DNA of 64,000 nucleotides from Thalassospira lucentensis MCCC 1A00383 = DSM 14000 (GTDB taxonomy: Bacteria; Pseudomonadota; Alphaproteobacteria; Rhodospirillales; Thalassospiraceae): NCBI RefSeq assembly GCF_000421265.1, contig NZ_ATWN01000002.1:62001-126000 (forward strand), in the 5' to 3' direction. The notes below the pieces were generated by a model. The model worked only from the letters and a program-made list of their open reading frames with translations, did not search any database and was not told where the DNA came from. Positions within the stretch are counted from its first letter, which is position 1, and every line of letters begins with the position of its first letter. Positions 44,798 through 53,165 of this stretch are shown here, piece by piece. Both the position numbers and the translations under genes were made by a program.

Positions 44798-45520
44798 ATG
44801 GCTGACGAAAAAACACATATCGTGAGTTCGTTCGACGAGGAACTGACCCGTCTGAACAACATCATCTCGCAGATGGGCGGGCTTGCGGAAAGCCAGCTGA
44901 TTTCTGCGATCCGATCCATCGTCAAACGTGATTCCGAACTGGCTGAAAAGGTCATTATTTCCGATCACCGTATTGATGCACTTGAACAGGAAGTTCAGGA
45001 TTTTGCTGTCCGTCTTCTGGCCCTGCGTCAGCCGATGGCAGACGACCTGCGTCAGGTCGTAACGACATTGAAACTGTCAAACGATCTGGAACGGATTGGC
45101 GATCTTGCGAAAAACATCGCCAAGCGCGCTCAGGTCCTTAATCAGATCCCGCCGATCCGCCCGGTTCAGGTCATCCCGAACATGGCCCGTCTGGCACAGG
45201 AAATCATCAAGGACGTTCTCGACGCCTATATCGAAGGCGATGCGGAAAAGGCACAGCGTGTCTGGGCCCGCGATCAGGAAGTCGATGACATGTACAATTC
45301 GCTGTTCCGCGAATTGCTGACCTACATGATGGAAGACCCGCGCAATATTACCGCATCGACGCACATGCTGTTCATTGCCAAAAACATCGAACGTATTGGC
45401 GACCATGCGACCAATATCGCCGAGACGATTTACTATCGGATCAAAGGCGAAGACCTGCCGACAGATGGTCGGCCAAAAAACGATGCAGCAAACTTTGCTG
45501 TTGTCGAACCGAATGAGTGA
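44798..45520 (+). CDS. phoU: Phosphate signalling complex protein PhoU
   Basis: PhoU links the Pst transporter to the PhoR kinase and damps the phosphate-starvation response when phosphate is plentiful. The 240-residue product has the two repeated three-helix bundles, each with the E/DxxxD metal-binding pattern (DLERIGDLAKNIAKRA and NIERIGDHATNIAE). AGGAG lies upstream of the ATG. It follows pstB after 23 bases and precedes phoB. Confidence 0.95.
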   Translation: MADEKTHIVSSFDEELTRLNNIISQMGGLAESQLISAIRSIVKRDSELAEKVIISDHRIDALEQEVQDFAVRLLALRQPMADDLRQVVTTLKLSNDLERIGDLAKNIAKRAQVLNQIPPIRPVQVIPNMARLAQEIIKDVLDAYIEGDAEKAQRVWARDQEVDDMYNSLFRELLTYMMEDPRNITASTHMLFIAKNIERIGDHATNIAETIYYRIKGEDLPTDGRPKNDAANFAVVEPNE

Positions 45521-45537
45521 CACTGGAGCATAGGAAG

Positions 45538-46236
45538 ATGGACCCAACGGTTCTAATCGTCGAGGACGAAGCCGCAATCGTGACCATGTTGCGCTACAAC
45601 CTCGAACGCGAGGGGATGCAGGTTGTCGAAGCCGGGGACGGTGACGAAGCGTTGAAAATCATGGCCGAAACCCATGTTGATCTGGTTCTGCTGGACTGGA
45701 TGTTGCCGGTCATGTCGGGGATCGAGGTCTGCCGTCAGATCCGCCGTAAACCTGAAAGCCGCGATGTGCCGGTGATCATGGTGACCGCGCGCGGTGAAGA
45801 AGGCGATCGCATTCGCGGCCTTGATACCGGGGCTGATGACTATGTCACCAAACCGTTTGCCATTGGTGAATTGCTGGCCCGTATTCGTGCGCTGTTGCGC
45901 CGGTCCGGTCCGGCGCAACCACAAGGGCAGTTGATCTATTCCGATATCGAAATGGATCTTGCCGCCCACCGTGTCAGCCGCAATGGCAAGGCCATCCATC
46001 TGGGTCCGACGGAATTCCGTTTGCTGCGCTATTTCCTTGAGCATCCGGGCCGGGTTTTCTCACGCGAACAACTGCTTAACGCTGTCTGGGGCCCGAACAT
46101 TTATGTCGAAACCCGCACAGTTGATGTCCATATCCGCCGTCTGCGTAAGGCGCTTAATGACGTCAAAGGGACCCGCGACATCATCCGCACCGTGCGTGCA
46201 GCGGGCTATGCACTGGATTCAGAAACCGCTGCGTAG
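45538..46236 (+). CDS. phoB: Phosphate regulon response regulator PhoB
   Basis: A 232-residue OmpR-family regulator. The receiver has EDE, phospho-Asp in LLDWMLPVMSG, Thr in VTARGEE and Lys in VTKPFAI; the winged helix has FRLLRYFLEHPGRVFSREQL, VDVHIRRLRKAL and IRTVRAAGYAL. When phosphorylated by PhoR it activates pho promoters, including presumably pstS. The ATG at 45538 follows GGAG at a 10-base gap. phoR is not next to it. Confidence 0.95.
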   Translation: MDPTVLIVEDEAAIVTMLRYNLEREGMQVVEAGDGDEALKIMAETHVDLVLLDWMLPVMSGIEVCRQIRRKPESRDVPVIMVTARGEEGDRIRGLDTGADDYVTKPFAIGELLARIRALLRRSGPAQPQGQLIYSDIEMDLAAHRVSRNGKAIHLGPTEFRLLRYFLEHPGRVFSREQLLNAVWGPNIYVETRTVDVHIRRLRKALNDVKGTRDIIRTVRAAGYALDSETAA

Positions 46237-46270
46237 TTCACCCAAACCTGTTTTTGCGACCTGAAGATAG

Positions 46271-46306
46271 AAACCCCCATCGCGTTTTGCGTGGGGGTTT
46301 TGGTTT
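46271..46306. terminator. Terminator between convergent phoB and the antiporter gene
   Basis: AAACCCCCA and TGGGGGTTT form a 9-base stem, with an inner CGC/GCG pair and TTTT loop, followed by TTGGTTTATTT. It lies 34 bases after the phoB stop and directly at the end of the minus-strand gene, so it may serve both. Confidence 0.85.
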
Positions 46307-48086
46307 ATTTGCCGTCTTTTTTGGCTTTTGGTGTCTTGGGGCCAGATCCAGACGCAGGCTTAGCCGAGCCTGCCGCTTCGGCCTTGCGGCGCTGCGTACG
46401 GGGTGCCAGCTCATTCATCAGCAACATGTCTGCACGCCGGAACTTGGCGATTTCGGCATCAATTTCTTCTTGCGGCACATCACAGGCCGCCAACACATGA
46501 TCTGAAAGTCGCAACCCGGTTTCAAGCACCTCTGGAATGGCGGCATCCGCCCCACTGCGCGACAGTGGCCCGATATGGGTAATGTCCTGTGCGCGGGCAA
46601 ATATTTTCAAATGCGGATAGTAATGACGGAGCAGGGCAACGGCTTTTTCGGTCGCATGCGGGTTCCCCAGGGCAACGACCGCAATTTTTGCTTCGTCTGT
46701 GTGCGCAGCCCGGAATGTTTCCGGTCGTGACCCATCGGCAAAATACACCGGCAATCCTTCGGCCCGCCCGCGTGAAACCTGCAAGGCGTCGCTATCAATA
46801 ACCACATAGGGAATGTTGCGGGTTTTTAACAATCTCGCCAAAACCCGCCCGACACGTCCGCACCCGATGACCAGAACATGCTGCTGGAAACCCTCGGTTT
46901 CGGTTTCAATCGGGCCAAGTTGGTCGTCTTCTTTGGGATGAAGTTTTTCTTCAATGCGTTGCCCGACGGTCATTAATGTCGGGGTCAGCGCCATCGAAAG
47001 CGCCACCACCGGGATCATCACCGCGACAAGGTCGGGGGCAATCGCGCCATTTTGTGCCGCCAGTGCCAACATGACAAAGGCAAACTCGCCGCCTGCGGCC
47101 AAACTCATGCCAACACGCAACGCCGACCCTTTTTCAAAGCGTGCCATCAATGCCAGAACGAATAAAAGCGCGGTCTTTGTCCCAATCAGCGCAATCAGCC
47201 AAATGACAATGGTGCCAAACTGGGTAAACACAATATCGGCATTGACCGACATGCCCACCGACATGAAAAATAGCGACAGGAAAACACCGCGAAACGGGGT
47301 GATGTCGGCCTCGATCTGATGGCGAAATTCGGTCTCAGCCAGCATCACACCGGCGATAAACGCGCCAAGCGCCATCGAAAGTCCGGCAACTTCGGTGAGC
47401 GTGCTGGCGGCCAGAACAACAAACAATGTGCCAATGGCAAACAGTTCCGGGTTCTTAAGAAGCGCGATATAGCGAAACAGGCGCGGCAACAAATAGCGCC
47501 CGACCAGCAATAAAACACAAACCGCCCCAATCCCGGTCAGAATGCTGACCCACGGGCTGGTTTCGGTTCCAGCATCCCCTGCGGCCTGCACCATGATCAG
47601 GAACGGGCCAACCGCCACATCCTGTATCAGCAAAATGGCAAGGGCCGCCCGGCCAAACTTTGTATGGAGCTGCCTGTCATCAGAAAGCTGTTTTAAAATG
47701 ATCGCGGTCGATGATAAGGCCAGCGCGCCGGCAATCACCACCGCACTGGGCACGCTAAAGCCAAGGACGGCCAACCCGGCAAACAGCACCGCCATCGAGA
47801 CGCCAATTTGAAACAGGCCAAGCACGGCAAACCGCCCGCCAATCACGCGCAGACGTTCGCGCGACAGCTCAAGCCCGATCATGAACAACAAAAACACAAC
47901 GCCAAGTTCGGCGACCGTCGCAATGTCCTGACGCTCATTGATCAGTCCGAACCCGAACGGGCCGATGCAAAAACCGCCAATCAGAAATCCGATGATGGAA
48001 TTTGCCCGCAACCGATGGGCAAGCGGCACGGCGATCACCGCCGCCGTCAGAATCAGGAAAAGCTCGAACAGAACGCCGTGATGCAT
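46305..48086 (-). CDS. Monovalent cation:proton antiporter, CPA2 family with TrkA-N domain
   Basis: A 593-residue membrane protein with about 12 helices (family layout GFLIGGFCIGPFGFGL, ALALSSTAIILKQLSDD, GAFIAGVMLAETEF), followed by a cytoplasmic nucleotide-binding TrkA-N domain (VIGCGRVGRVLARLLK) and a Lys/Ala/Pro-rich tail. It resembles KefB/KefC, which export K+ in exchange for H+ under glutathione control, but whether it has the glutathione-regulated gating elements cannot be settled here. No KefF/KefG-type partner gene is adjacent. Divergent from the Ca2+/Na+ antiporter. Confidence 0.88.
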   Translation of the reverse strand: MHHGVLFELFLILTAAVIAVPLAHRLRANSIIGFLIGGFCIGPFGFGLINERQDIATVAELGVVFLLFMIGLELSRERLRVIGGRFAVLGLFQIGVSMAVLFAGLAVLGFSVPSAVVIAGALALSSTAIILKQLSDDRQLHTKFGRAALAILLIQDVAVGPFLIMVQAAGDAGTETSPWVSILTGIGAVCVLLLVGRYLLPRLFRYIALLKNPELFAIGTLFVVLAASTLTEVAGLSMALGAFIAGVMLAETEFRHQIEADITPFRGVFLSLFFMSVGMSVNADIVFTQFGTIVIWLIALIGTKTALLFVLALMARFEKGSALRVGMSLAAGGEFAFVMLALAAQNGAIAPDLVAVMIPVVALSMALTPTLMTVGQRIEEKLHPKEDDQLGPIETETEGFQQHVLVIGCGRVGRVLARLLKTRNIPYVVIDSDALQVSRGRAEGLPVYFADGSRPETFRAAHTDEAKIAVVALGNPHATEKAVALLRHYYPHLKIFARAQDITHIGPLSRSGADAAIPEVLETGLRLSDHVLAACDVPQEEIDAEIAKFRRADMLLMNELAPRTQRRKAEAAGSAKPASGSGPKTPKAKKDGK

Positions 48087-48255
48087 GGTTTGATTGGGTC
48101 CAACACGCGGTTAAATATATGAAATTACCAAGAATACCAGAATAGCGAAAATAACCCCGCACGTCTCATGGAAATCTGATCGACAGGTGGCGGGCCCCGC
48201 ACAACAGCAGAATGCGTGACATTGATGGCTTTGATGCATGGGGGCGTGATTGTTG

Positions 48256-48267
48256 TGACAATTGTCA
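48256..48267. promoter_or_regulatory. Perfect palindrome TGACAATTGTCA between two antiporter genes
   Basis: A 12-base perfect palindrome in the 310-base gap between the divergent genes at 48086 and 48397. It has the form of a dimeric regulator site (TGACA-N2-TGTCA). No regulator can be named. Confidence 0.35.
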
Positions 48268-48319
48268 TGCCCTGATGACTTGCCATTCATCTTGCGGAAT
48301 GCCATGTTCCGCGGGCCCA

Positions 48320-48366
48320 GATGGGCCTGAATTGGATGGGCCTCAATTACCAGATGGGCCCGAATT
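48320..48366. repeat. Three copies of a 14-base repeat GATGGGCCTGAATT
   Basis: Copies begin at 48320, 48335 and 48353 (GATGGGCCTGAATT, GATGGGCCTCAATT, GATGGGCCCGAATT), each with one or two changes. They end 30 bases before the TTG start of the Ca2+/Na+ antiporter gene. They may be regulator half-sites or slippage products. Confidence 0.7.
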
Positions 48367-48396
48367 AACGATATAATCAATACGAGCAAACACATC

Positions 48397-49359
48397 TTGG
48401 AACAGTTGATCCCTTATCTTCAGATTGTCGCCGGTCTTGTCCTTTTGACCGCGGGTGGCGAATTCATCGTTCGGGGCGCGGTTGGCCTTGCCCTTTTGAT
48501 GGGGGTGTCCAAGGTTATTGTCGGTTTGACTATCGTGGCGGCGGGCACGTCCGCGCCGGAATTTGTTGTATCGCTGAACGCATCGCTCAAAGGTACTGCC
48601 GATATCGCGATGGGGAATGTGGTTGGATCAAATATCGCCAATATATTGCTGATCCTGGGGGCCGTGGCCTTGCTTAAACCTATTGCAGCAGGCCGTGTAA
48701 CGGTTGTGCGCGATGGTGGGGCGATGTTGCTGGGCACGCTCTTGTTTATCGGGCTGTGCATGTTTGGCGTGATTGAACGCTGGGCCGGGGCGGTGATGCT
48801 GTGTGTGTTGGTCGCGATCTGGTACTTCACCTATAAGCACGACAAAAACATGCCCAGCCACGCCAGTAACCTGCACGAAGAAGAGGTTGATGAAGTCGGC
48901 GAGGTGCCCTCAGGCTGGTTTAAGCCGATCATTGCAACCGTGATCGGGATTGTCGCCTTGATGTTTGGCGCGGAATGGCTGGTCGATGGTGGTGTGACAG
49001 TCGCCCGTGAGTTTGGTGTCTCCGAGGCGGTAATTGGCCTGACGCTTGTGGCTTTTGGCACATCCTTGCCCGAACTTGCCGCATCGATGGTTGCCGCATT
49101 CCGCGGGCATTCCGATGTTGCGCTTGGCAATGTGTTTGGCTCAAACCTGTTGAACCTTCTGGTGATCATTGGCGGCGTTTCGCTGATCACGCCGATACCG
49201 GTTCCGGCTCAAATCCTGTCGTCTGACCTTTGGATCATGCTGGCGGTGACGGTTGCGCTTTTGCTGGTGACTTTTGCGTTCCGCAAACTGTCGCGCAGTG
49301 CCGGTGTGGTTTTCGTGATCGCCTATTTTGTCTATGTCTTCCAGCTGGTCGCGGCGTAA
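48397..49359 (+). CDS. Calcium/sodium antiporter, CaCA family (YrbG-like)
   Basis: A 320-residue membrane exchanger with about ten helices and the two inverted family repeats: GLTIVAAGTSAPEFVVSL with GNVVGSNIANILLILG, and GLTLVAFGTSLPELAAS with GNVFGSNLLNLLVIIG. These alpha motifs contain the ion-binding Glu and Asn/Ser. It exchanges Na+ for Ca2+ or a related cation. The start is a TTG with no strong ribosome binding site, 30 bases after the three-copy repeat. Confidence 0.9.
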   Translation: MEQLIPYLQIVAGLVLLTAGGEFIVRGAVGLALLMGVSKVIVGLTIVAAGTSAPEFVVSLNASLKGTADIAMGNVVGSNIANILLILGAVALLKPIAAGRVTVVRDGGAMLLGTLLFIGLCMFGVIERWAGAVMLCVLVAIWYFTYKHDKNMPSHASNLHEEEVDEVGEVPSGWFKPIIATVIGIVALMFGAEWLVDGGVTVAREFGVSEAVIGLTLVAFGTSLPELAASMVAAFRGHSDVALGNVFGSNLLNLLVIIGGVSLITPIPVPAQILSSDLWIMLAVTVALLLVTFAFRKLSRSAGVVFVIAYFVYVFQLVAA

Positions 49360-49453
49360 AAGATGGGTGGGGTGCGGTATTGGCCCCCAAAAACATGCGA
49401 TGCAAAATAACGATGCCATGAAGTTTGATGTGCCATAACGGGGCGATGCCAGA

Positions 49454-50224
49454 ATGACGGATCATGTGCCAAAAACTGTATTGATTACCGGTGCCGCCAA
49501 ACGCATTGGCCGCGCACTCGCACTTGATCTGGCGAACAACGGCTATGACATTGCGCTGCATTGCCATCATTCGCGTAAAGATGCCGAACATCTGGCCGAT
49601 GAAATCCGCTCCCTTGGGCAACGCGCCTGCGTGATCTCTGCTGATCTTTCCAACGAGGATGATACCCATCGCATCCTGCGCGAAGCCAAGGCCGCCCTTG
49701 GACCGATTGGCATTCTGATCAATAACGCATCGACCTTTGAATATGACGACGTCAAAAGTGCAACGCGCGAAGGATGGGACCTTCATATGGAAGCCAACCT
49801 GCGTGCACCCTTTGTCCTAAGTCAGCAATTTGCCAAACGCCTGCCAGACGATTGTCAGGGGCTGATCATCAATATGATTGATCAACGGGTGTGGAATCTT
49901 AATCCGCATTTCATGACCTATACCCTGTCTAAAGCAGGTCTTTGGACCTTGACCCAGACCATGGCACTGGCTTTGGCGCCAAAAATACGTGTCAATGCCA
50001 TCGGACCGGGCCCGGCATTGCCTAGTACCCGACAAACACAGGAAGTTTTCGATCAGCAATGTGCGAAAACACCCCTGAAAGTTGGGACAAACCCGCAAGA
50101 GATTTGCGACGCGGTTCGATTTTTCCTTGCCGCGCCGGCCATCACCGGGCAAATGTTAGCCCTTGACGGCGGGCAGCATCTTGATTGGGCGCCCAGTGGC
50201 GACGATGACACGCCAGAAGAATGA
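49454..50224 (+). CDS. Pteridine-reductase-like short-chain dehydrogenase (FolM-like)
   Basis: A 256-residue SDR with cofactor motif TGAAKRIGR at residues 12-20, NNAS near 91, and catalytic Tyr156 and Lys160 in YTLSK. TGxxxR rather than TGxxxGxG is typical of PTR1/FolM pteridine reductases using NADPH. It is 57 bases before folB on the same strand, which supports a role in dihydropterin/monapterin reduction or folate salvage. It may belong to a different SDR subgroup. Confidence 0.8.
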   Translation: MTDHVPKTVLITGAAKRIGRALALDLANNGYDIALHCHHSRKDAEHLADEIRSLGQRACVISADLSNEDDTHRILREAKAALGPIGILINNASTFEYDDVKSATREGWDLHMEANLRAPFVLSQQFAKRLPDDCQGLIINMIDQRVWNLNPHFMTYTLSKAGLWTLTQTMALALAPKIRVNAIGPGPALPSTRQTQEVFDQQCAKTPLKVGTNPQEICDAVRFFLAAPAITGQMLALDGGQHLDWAPSGDDDTPEE

Positions 50225-50281
50225 TGTCGGATGCGGATCTGACATCTGGCCGCAGATAGCAGCACAAGGAAGACCGGAAAT

Positions 50282-50767
50282 ATGACCGCAGGCCTCAAAC
50301 AGGACGCCAAGATTACCACGTTGCCCTTTGCGGATTTGTCCCATACGGACCTCCGCCAAACGGACTTGCCGGGCACAGACGTGCCCGATACAGACTTGGC
50401 TGTCAGCCTGCGCCGCGTTTTTGTGCGCGATATGGTGATGCATACCTCGATCGGGGTCTATGATCACGAAAAGGAAGCCCCCCAACGTGTGCGGATCAAC
50501 CTTGATCTGGCTGTGCTCGAAGGCGACGGGGTGCAGAATGATGATATTTCCACCGTTCTGAGCTACGAAGATCTTGTCGTTGGCACCCGACGTATTTGTC
50601 AGGATGGTCATGTGAACCTTGTGGAAACACTTGGGGAAAAGCTGGCCGACATGTGCCTTGCCGACAGACGCGTGCGCAAGGTGATCGTTCGGGTTGAAAA
50701 GCTCGACGTCTTTGAAGACGTAAGCGCGGTCGGTGTCGAAATCGAACGCCATAATATCGCCCGCTGA
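50282..50767 (+). CDS. folB: Dihydroneopterin aldolase FolB with pentapeptide-like N-terminal extension
   Basis: FolB converts dihydroneopterin to 6-hydroxymethyl-dihydropterin in folate synthesis. The catalytic domain (about 41-161) has VFVRDMVMHTSIGVYDHEK and SYEDLVVGTRRI as in the family. The first 40 residues are extra: residues 16-40 are five tandem five-residue units (FADLS, HTDLR, QTDLP, GTDVP, DTDLA), a pentapeptide-like repeat. The ATG has GGAA directly upstream, and no good internal start exists, so the extension is probably translated. It lies 57 bases after the SDR gene. Confidence 0.88.
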   Translation: MTAGLKQDAKITTLPFADLSHTDLRQTDLPGTDVPDTDLAVSLRRVFVRDMVMHTSIGVYDHEKEAPQRVRINLDLAVLEGDGVQNDDISTVLSYEDLVVGTRRICQDGHVNLVETLGEKLADMCLADRRVRKVIVRVEKLDVFEDVSAVGVEIERHNIAR

Positions 50768-50856
50768 TAACAGCCCCGATCAGGCAAAAAATTTACTTTT
50801 TCACAAACTGCGACCATGGGACTCTGTGATTCCTCTAGGGCGAATCGTGTTTGTCC

Positions 50857-51064
50857 TTATGCACAAGCATTTGGCAGGTTGGAATCAAAGGGAAATATTC
50901 ATTTTTTACGACTCTATTACCGAATGATTTCAGGTTGACAGTTTTTTTATTGTTTTAAAACAAATACTTAGTTGATTTGCCCAATATTTGGGCACTTCAT
51001 AGAACGTTAAGACTCTCAAGGGGTGCAGACAATAGCCCCCGCATTACCCACATAGTTATCCACA
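50857..51064. other. AT-rich region with DnaA-box-like sites, possible replication origin
   Basis: In the 439-base gap between folB and uvrC there is a perfect DnaA box TTATCCACA at 51056-51064, a variant TTATGCACA at 50857-50865 and a one-mismatch TTACCCACA at 51044-51052. Between them lies an AT-rich block (about 50893-50978) and a palindrome GCCCAA-TAT-TTGGGC at 50979-50993. The combination resembles a bacterial origin or a DnaA-binding control site. No dnaA, dnaN, parAB or hemE gene is near, so the call is tentative. Confidence 0.3.
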
Positions 51065-51154
51065 GTCTTGGTGGACATCTTTTTTCCGGCGCGATTCCCT
51101 CTGTGCCTGTTGCGATGTTAATCTTTTCGGCTATGTTCGAAACGCCTGACGAAC

Positions 51155-51170
51155 TGTGACAGCCGTCACA
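51155..51170. promoter_or_regulatory. CRP-type palindrome TGTGACAGCCGTCACA
   Basis: It matches TGTGA-N6-TCACA exactly and is symmetric over 16 bases apart from the centre. It lies 36 bases before the uvrC start, so a bound regulator would sit near the promoter. A close copy is at 21115-21130. Confidence 0.5.
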
Positions 51171-51206
51171 ACTTTGGATGTATTTTCCTGACTTCGGAGA
51201 CCCTTG

Positions 51207-53144
51207 ATGAAGCCACCTGTTTCCTCCGACATGCCCGGCGGGGATGACGCCCCGAAACGGGAAATCGGATTGTCGCTTGATGGTGACACGCTCGAAGGTG
51301 GGGCCGCACGGGGTGTGGAGGCGATCAAGAATGCGCTTAAAACCATGCCGGGATCGGCGGGCGTTTACCGCATGCTTGATGACAAGGATCGCGTTCTTTA
51401 CGTCGGCAAGGCCAAGAACCTTAAAAAACGGGTGGTGTCCTATACCCGCATCATGCAGGTGCCGCTGCGCATCGCCCGGATGATTGCCCAGACGGTGCGG
51501 ATGGAAATCATCACCACCCATACCGAGGCCGAAGCCCTTCTTCTTGAATCCAACCTGATCAAGAAACTCAAACCGCGCTACAACATCCTTTTGCGCGACG
51601 ACAAAAGCTTCCCCTATATCCTGATCACCGAGCTCCATGACTATCCGCGCATCGTGAAACACCGTGGCGCACGTGCCAAGGACGGCAGTTGCTTTGGCCC
51701 GTTTGCCTCCGCATGGGCGGTTAACAACACCATCAACCATTTGCAGCGCGCCTTTTTGCTGCGCTCCTGCACTGATGCGGTGTTTTCCAATCGGTCGCGC
51801 CCCTGTTTACTCTATCAAATCAAACGCTGCTCGGCGCCGTGTGTGGACCGGATTTCCAAGCCGGACTATGACGGGCTTGTTGATATCTGCCGCGACTTTC
51901 TGACGGGCCGCAGCCAGAATATCGTCAAGCAGCTTGAATCTGACATGCTTGCCGCGTCGGAAAAGATGGATTTTGAACAGGCGGCCATGTACCGCGACCG
52001 TATCCGTGCGCTCAGCCAAATCAGATCGCATCAGGACATCAACCTCGAAGGTGTCGAAGAGGCCGACGTCATTGCTCTGCATCACGAAGGCGGGCAAAGC
52101 TGCGTTCAGGTGTTCTTTTTCCGATCCGGCTCGAACTATGGCAACCGGTCGTACTTCCCGCGCCATGAACAGTCGGCTGAAGTTCCTGAAATCCTGTCGG
52201 CCTTTGTCGGGCAGTTCTATGCCGATAAACCTGCCCCCAAACAGATTTTCCTGTCGCACGAGATCGAAGGTCAGGAATTGGTGCAAACCGCCCTTGGCGT
52301 CAATAATGACCGCAAGATTGAACTGCTCGTGCCCAAGCGCGGCGGTAAGCGCAAGCTGGTCGAACATGCCATGACCAATGCCAAGGATGCCTTGGGGCGG
52401 CGCATGGCCGAAAGTGCGACCCAGCGCAAATTGCTTGAAGATTTGGCCGATAAACTGGATCTGGAAAATACGCCCGAACGGATCGAAGTGTACGATAACA
52501 GCCATATCCAGGGCACCAATATGGTTGGCGGCATGATTGCGGCCGGGCCAGAAGGCTTCATTAAAAACGCCTATCGCAAATTCAACATCAAGGGCGACAT
52601 TGCGCCGGGCGATGACTTTGCCATGATGCGCGAAGTCCTGACCCGCCGCTTTGCGCGTGCACAAAAGGATGACCCGGACCGCGAAAACGGCACATGGCCG
52701 GACCTGTGTCTGATCGATGGCGGCTTAGGGCAGCTAGGCGTTGCCAAGGCCGTGCTTGAAGACCTCGGTATCGAAGACGTCATGCTGGTCGGTGTCGCCA
52801 AGGGTGTGGACCGCAATGCCGGTAAGGAAGTGCTGCACATTCCGGGCAAGGCCCCTGTGCGCCTTGATATGAAAGACCCGGTTTTGTACTTCATCCAGCG
52901 CCTGCGCGACGAAGCCCACCGCTGGGCCATTGGCACCCACCGTGCGAAACGCGCCAAACAAATCGGCAAAAGCGTTCTCGATTCGGTGCCCGGTGTTGGC
53001 GGGGCACGCAAAAAGGCACTGCTCCACCATTTCGGGTCTGCACGCGGTGTCGCCGATGCGGGCCTTTCAGACCTTGAAGCGGTCGGCGGCATCAGTGCCG
53101 CCTTGGCCCGAAAGATTTATGATCATTTTCATGGGGAAAATTGA
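51207..53144 (+). CDS. uvrC: Excinuclease ABC subunit C (UvrC)
   Basis: UvrC makes the two incisions around bulky DNA damage in nucleotide excision repair. The 645-residue product has the GIY-YIG domain (PGSAGVYRML, VLYVGKAKNLKKRV), the UVR motif region (MDFEQAAMYRDRI near 260), the RNase H-like second nuclease region (YDNSHIQGTNMVGGM and CLIDGGLGQL) and C-terminal helix-hairpin-helix motifs (VPGVGGARKKALLHHFGS and AVGGISAALARKI). GGAG is 7 bases before the ATG at 51207; a TTG one codon earlier is too close. A CRP-type palindrome and a DnaA-box gap precede it. Confidence 0.97.
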   Translation: MKPPVSSDMPGGDDAPKREIGLSLDGDTLEGGAARGVEAIKNALKTMPGSAGVYRMLDDKDRVLYVGKAKNLKKRVVSYTRIMQVPLRIARMIAQTVRMEIITTHTEAEALLLESNLIKKLKPRYNILLRDDKSFPYILITELHDYPRIVKHRGARAKDGSCFGPFASAWAVNNTINHLQRAFLLRSCTDAVFSNRSRPCLLYQIKRCSAPCVDRISKPDYDGLVDICRDFLTGRSQNIVKQLESDMLAASEKMDFEQAAMYRDRIRALSQIRSHQDINLEGVEEADVIALHHEGGQSCVQVFFFRSGSNYGNRSYFPRHEQSAEVPEILSAFVGQFYADKPAPKQIFLSHEIEGQELVQTALGVNNDRKIELLVPKRGGKRKLVEHAMTNAKDALGRRMAESATQRKLLEDLADKLDLENTPERIEVYDNSHIQGTNMVGGMIAAGPEGFIKNAYRKFNIKGDIAPGDDFAMMREVLTRRFARAQKDDPDRENGTWPDLCLIDGGLGQLGVAKAVLEDLGIEDVMLVGVAKGVDRNAGKEVLHIPGKAPVRLDMKDPVLYFIQRLRDEAHRWAIGTHRAKRAKQIGKSVLDSVPGVGGARKKALLHHFGSARGVADAGLSDLEAVGGISAALARKIYDHFHGEN

Positions 53145-53165
53145 TAAAGCGGGTTTGCGCTTTAT
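53144..53165. terminator. Weak bidirectional hairpin between uvrC and parE
   Basis: ATAAAGCG and CGCTTTAT form an 8-base stem around a 6-base loop, overlapping the stop codons of both convergent genes. The T-tract is weak, so termination efficiency is doubtful. Confidence 0.4.
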
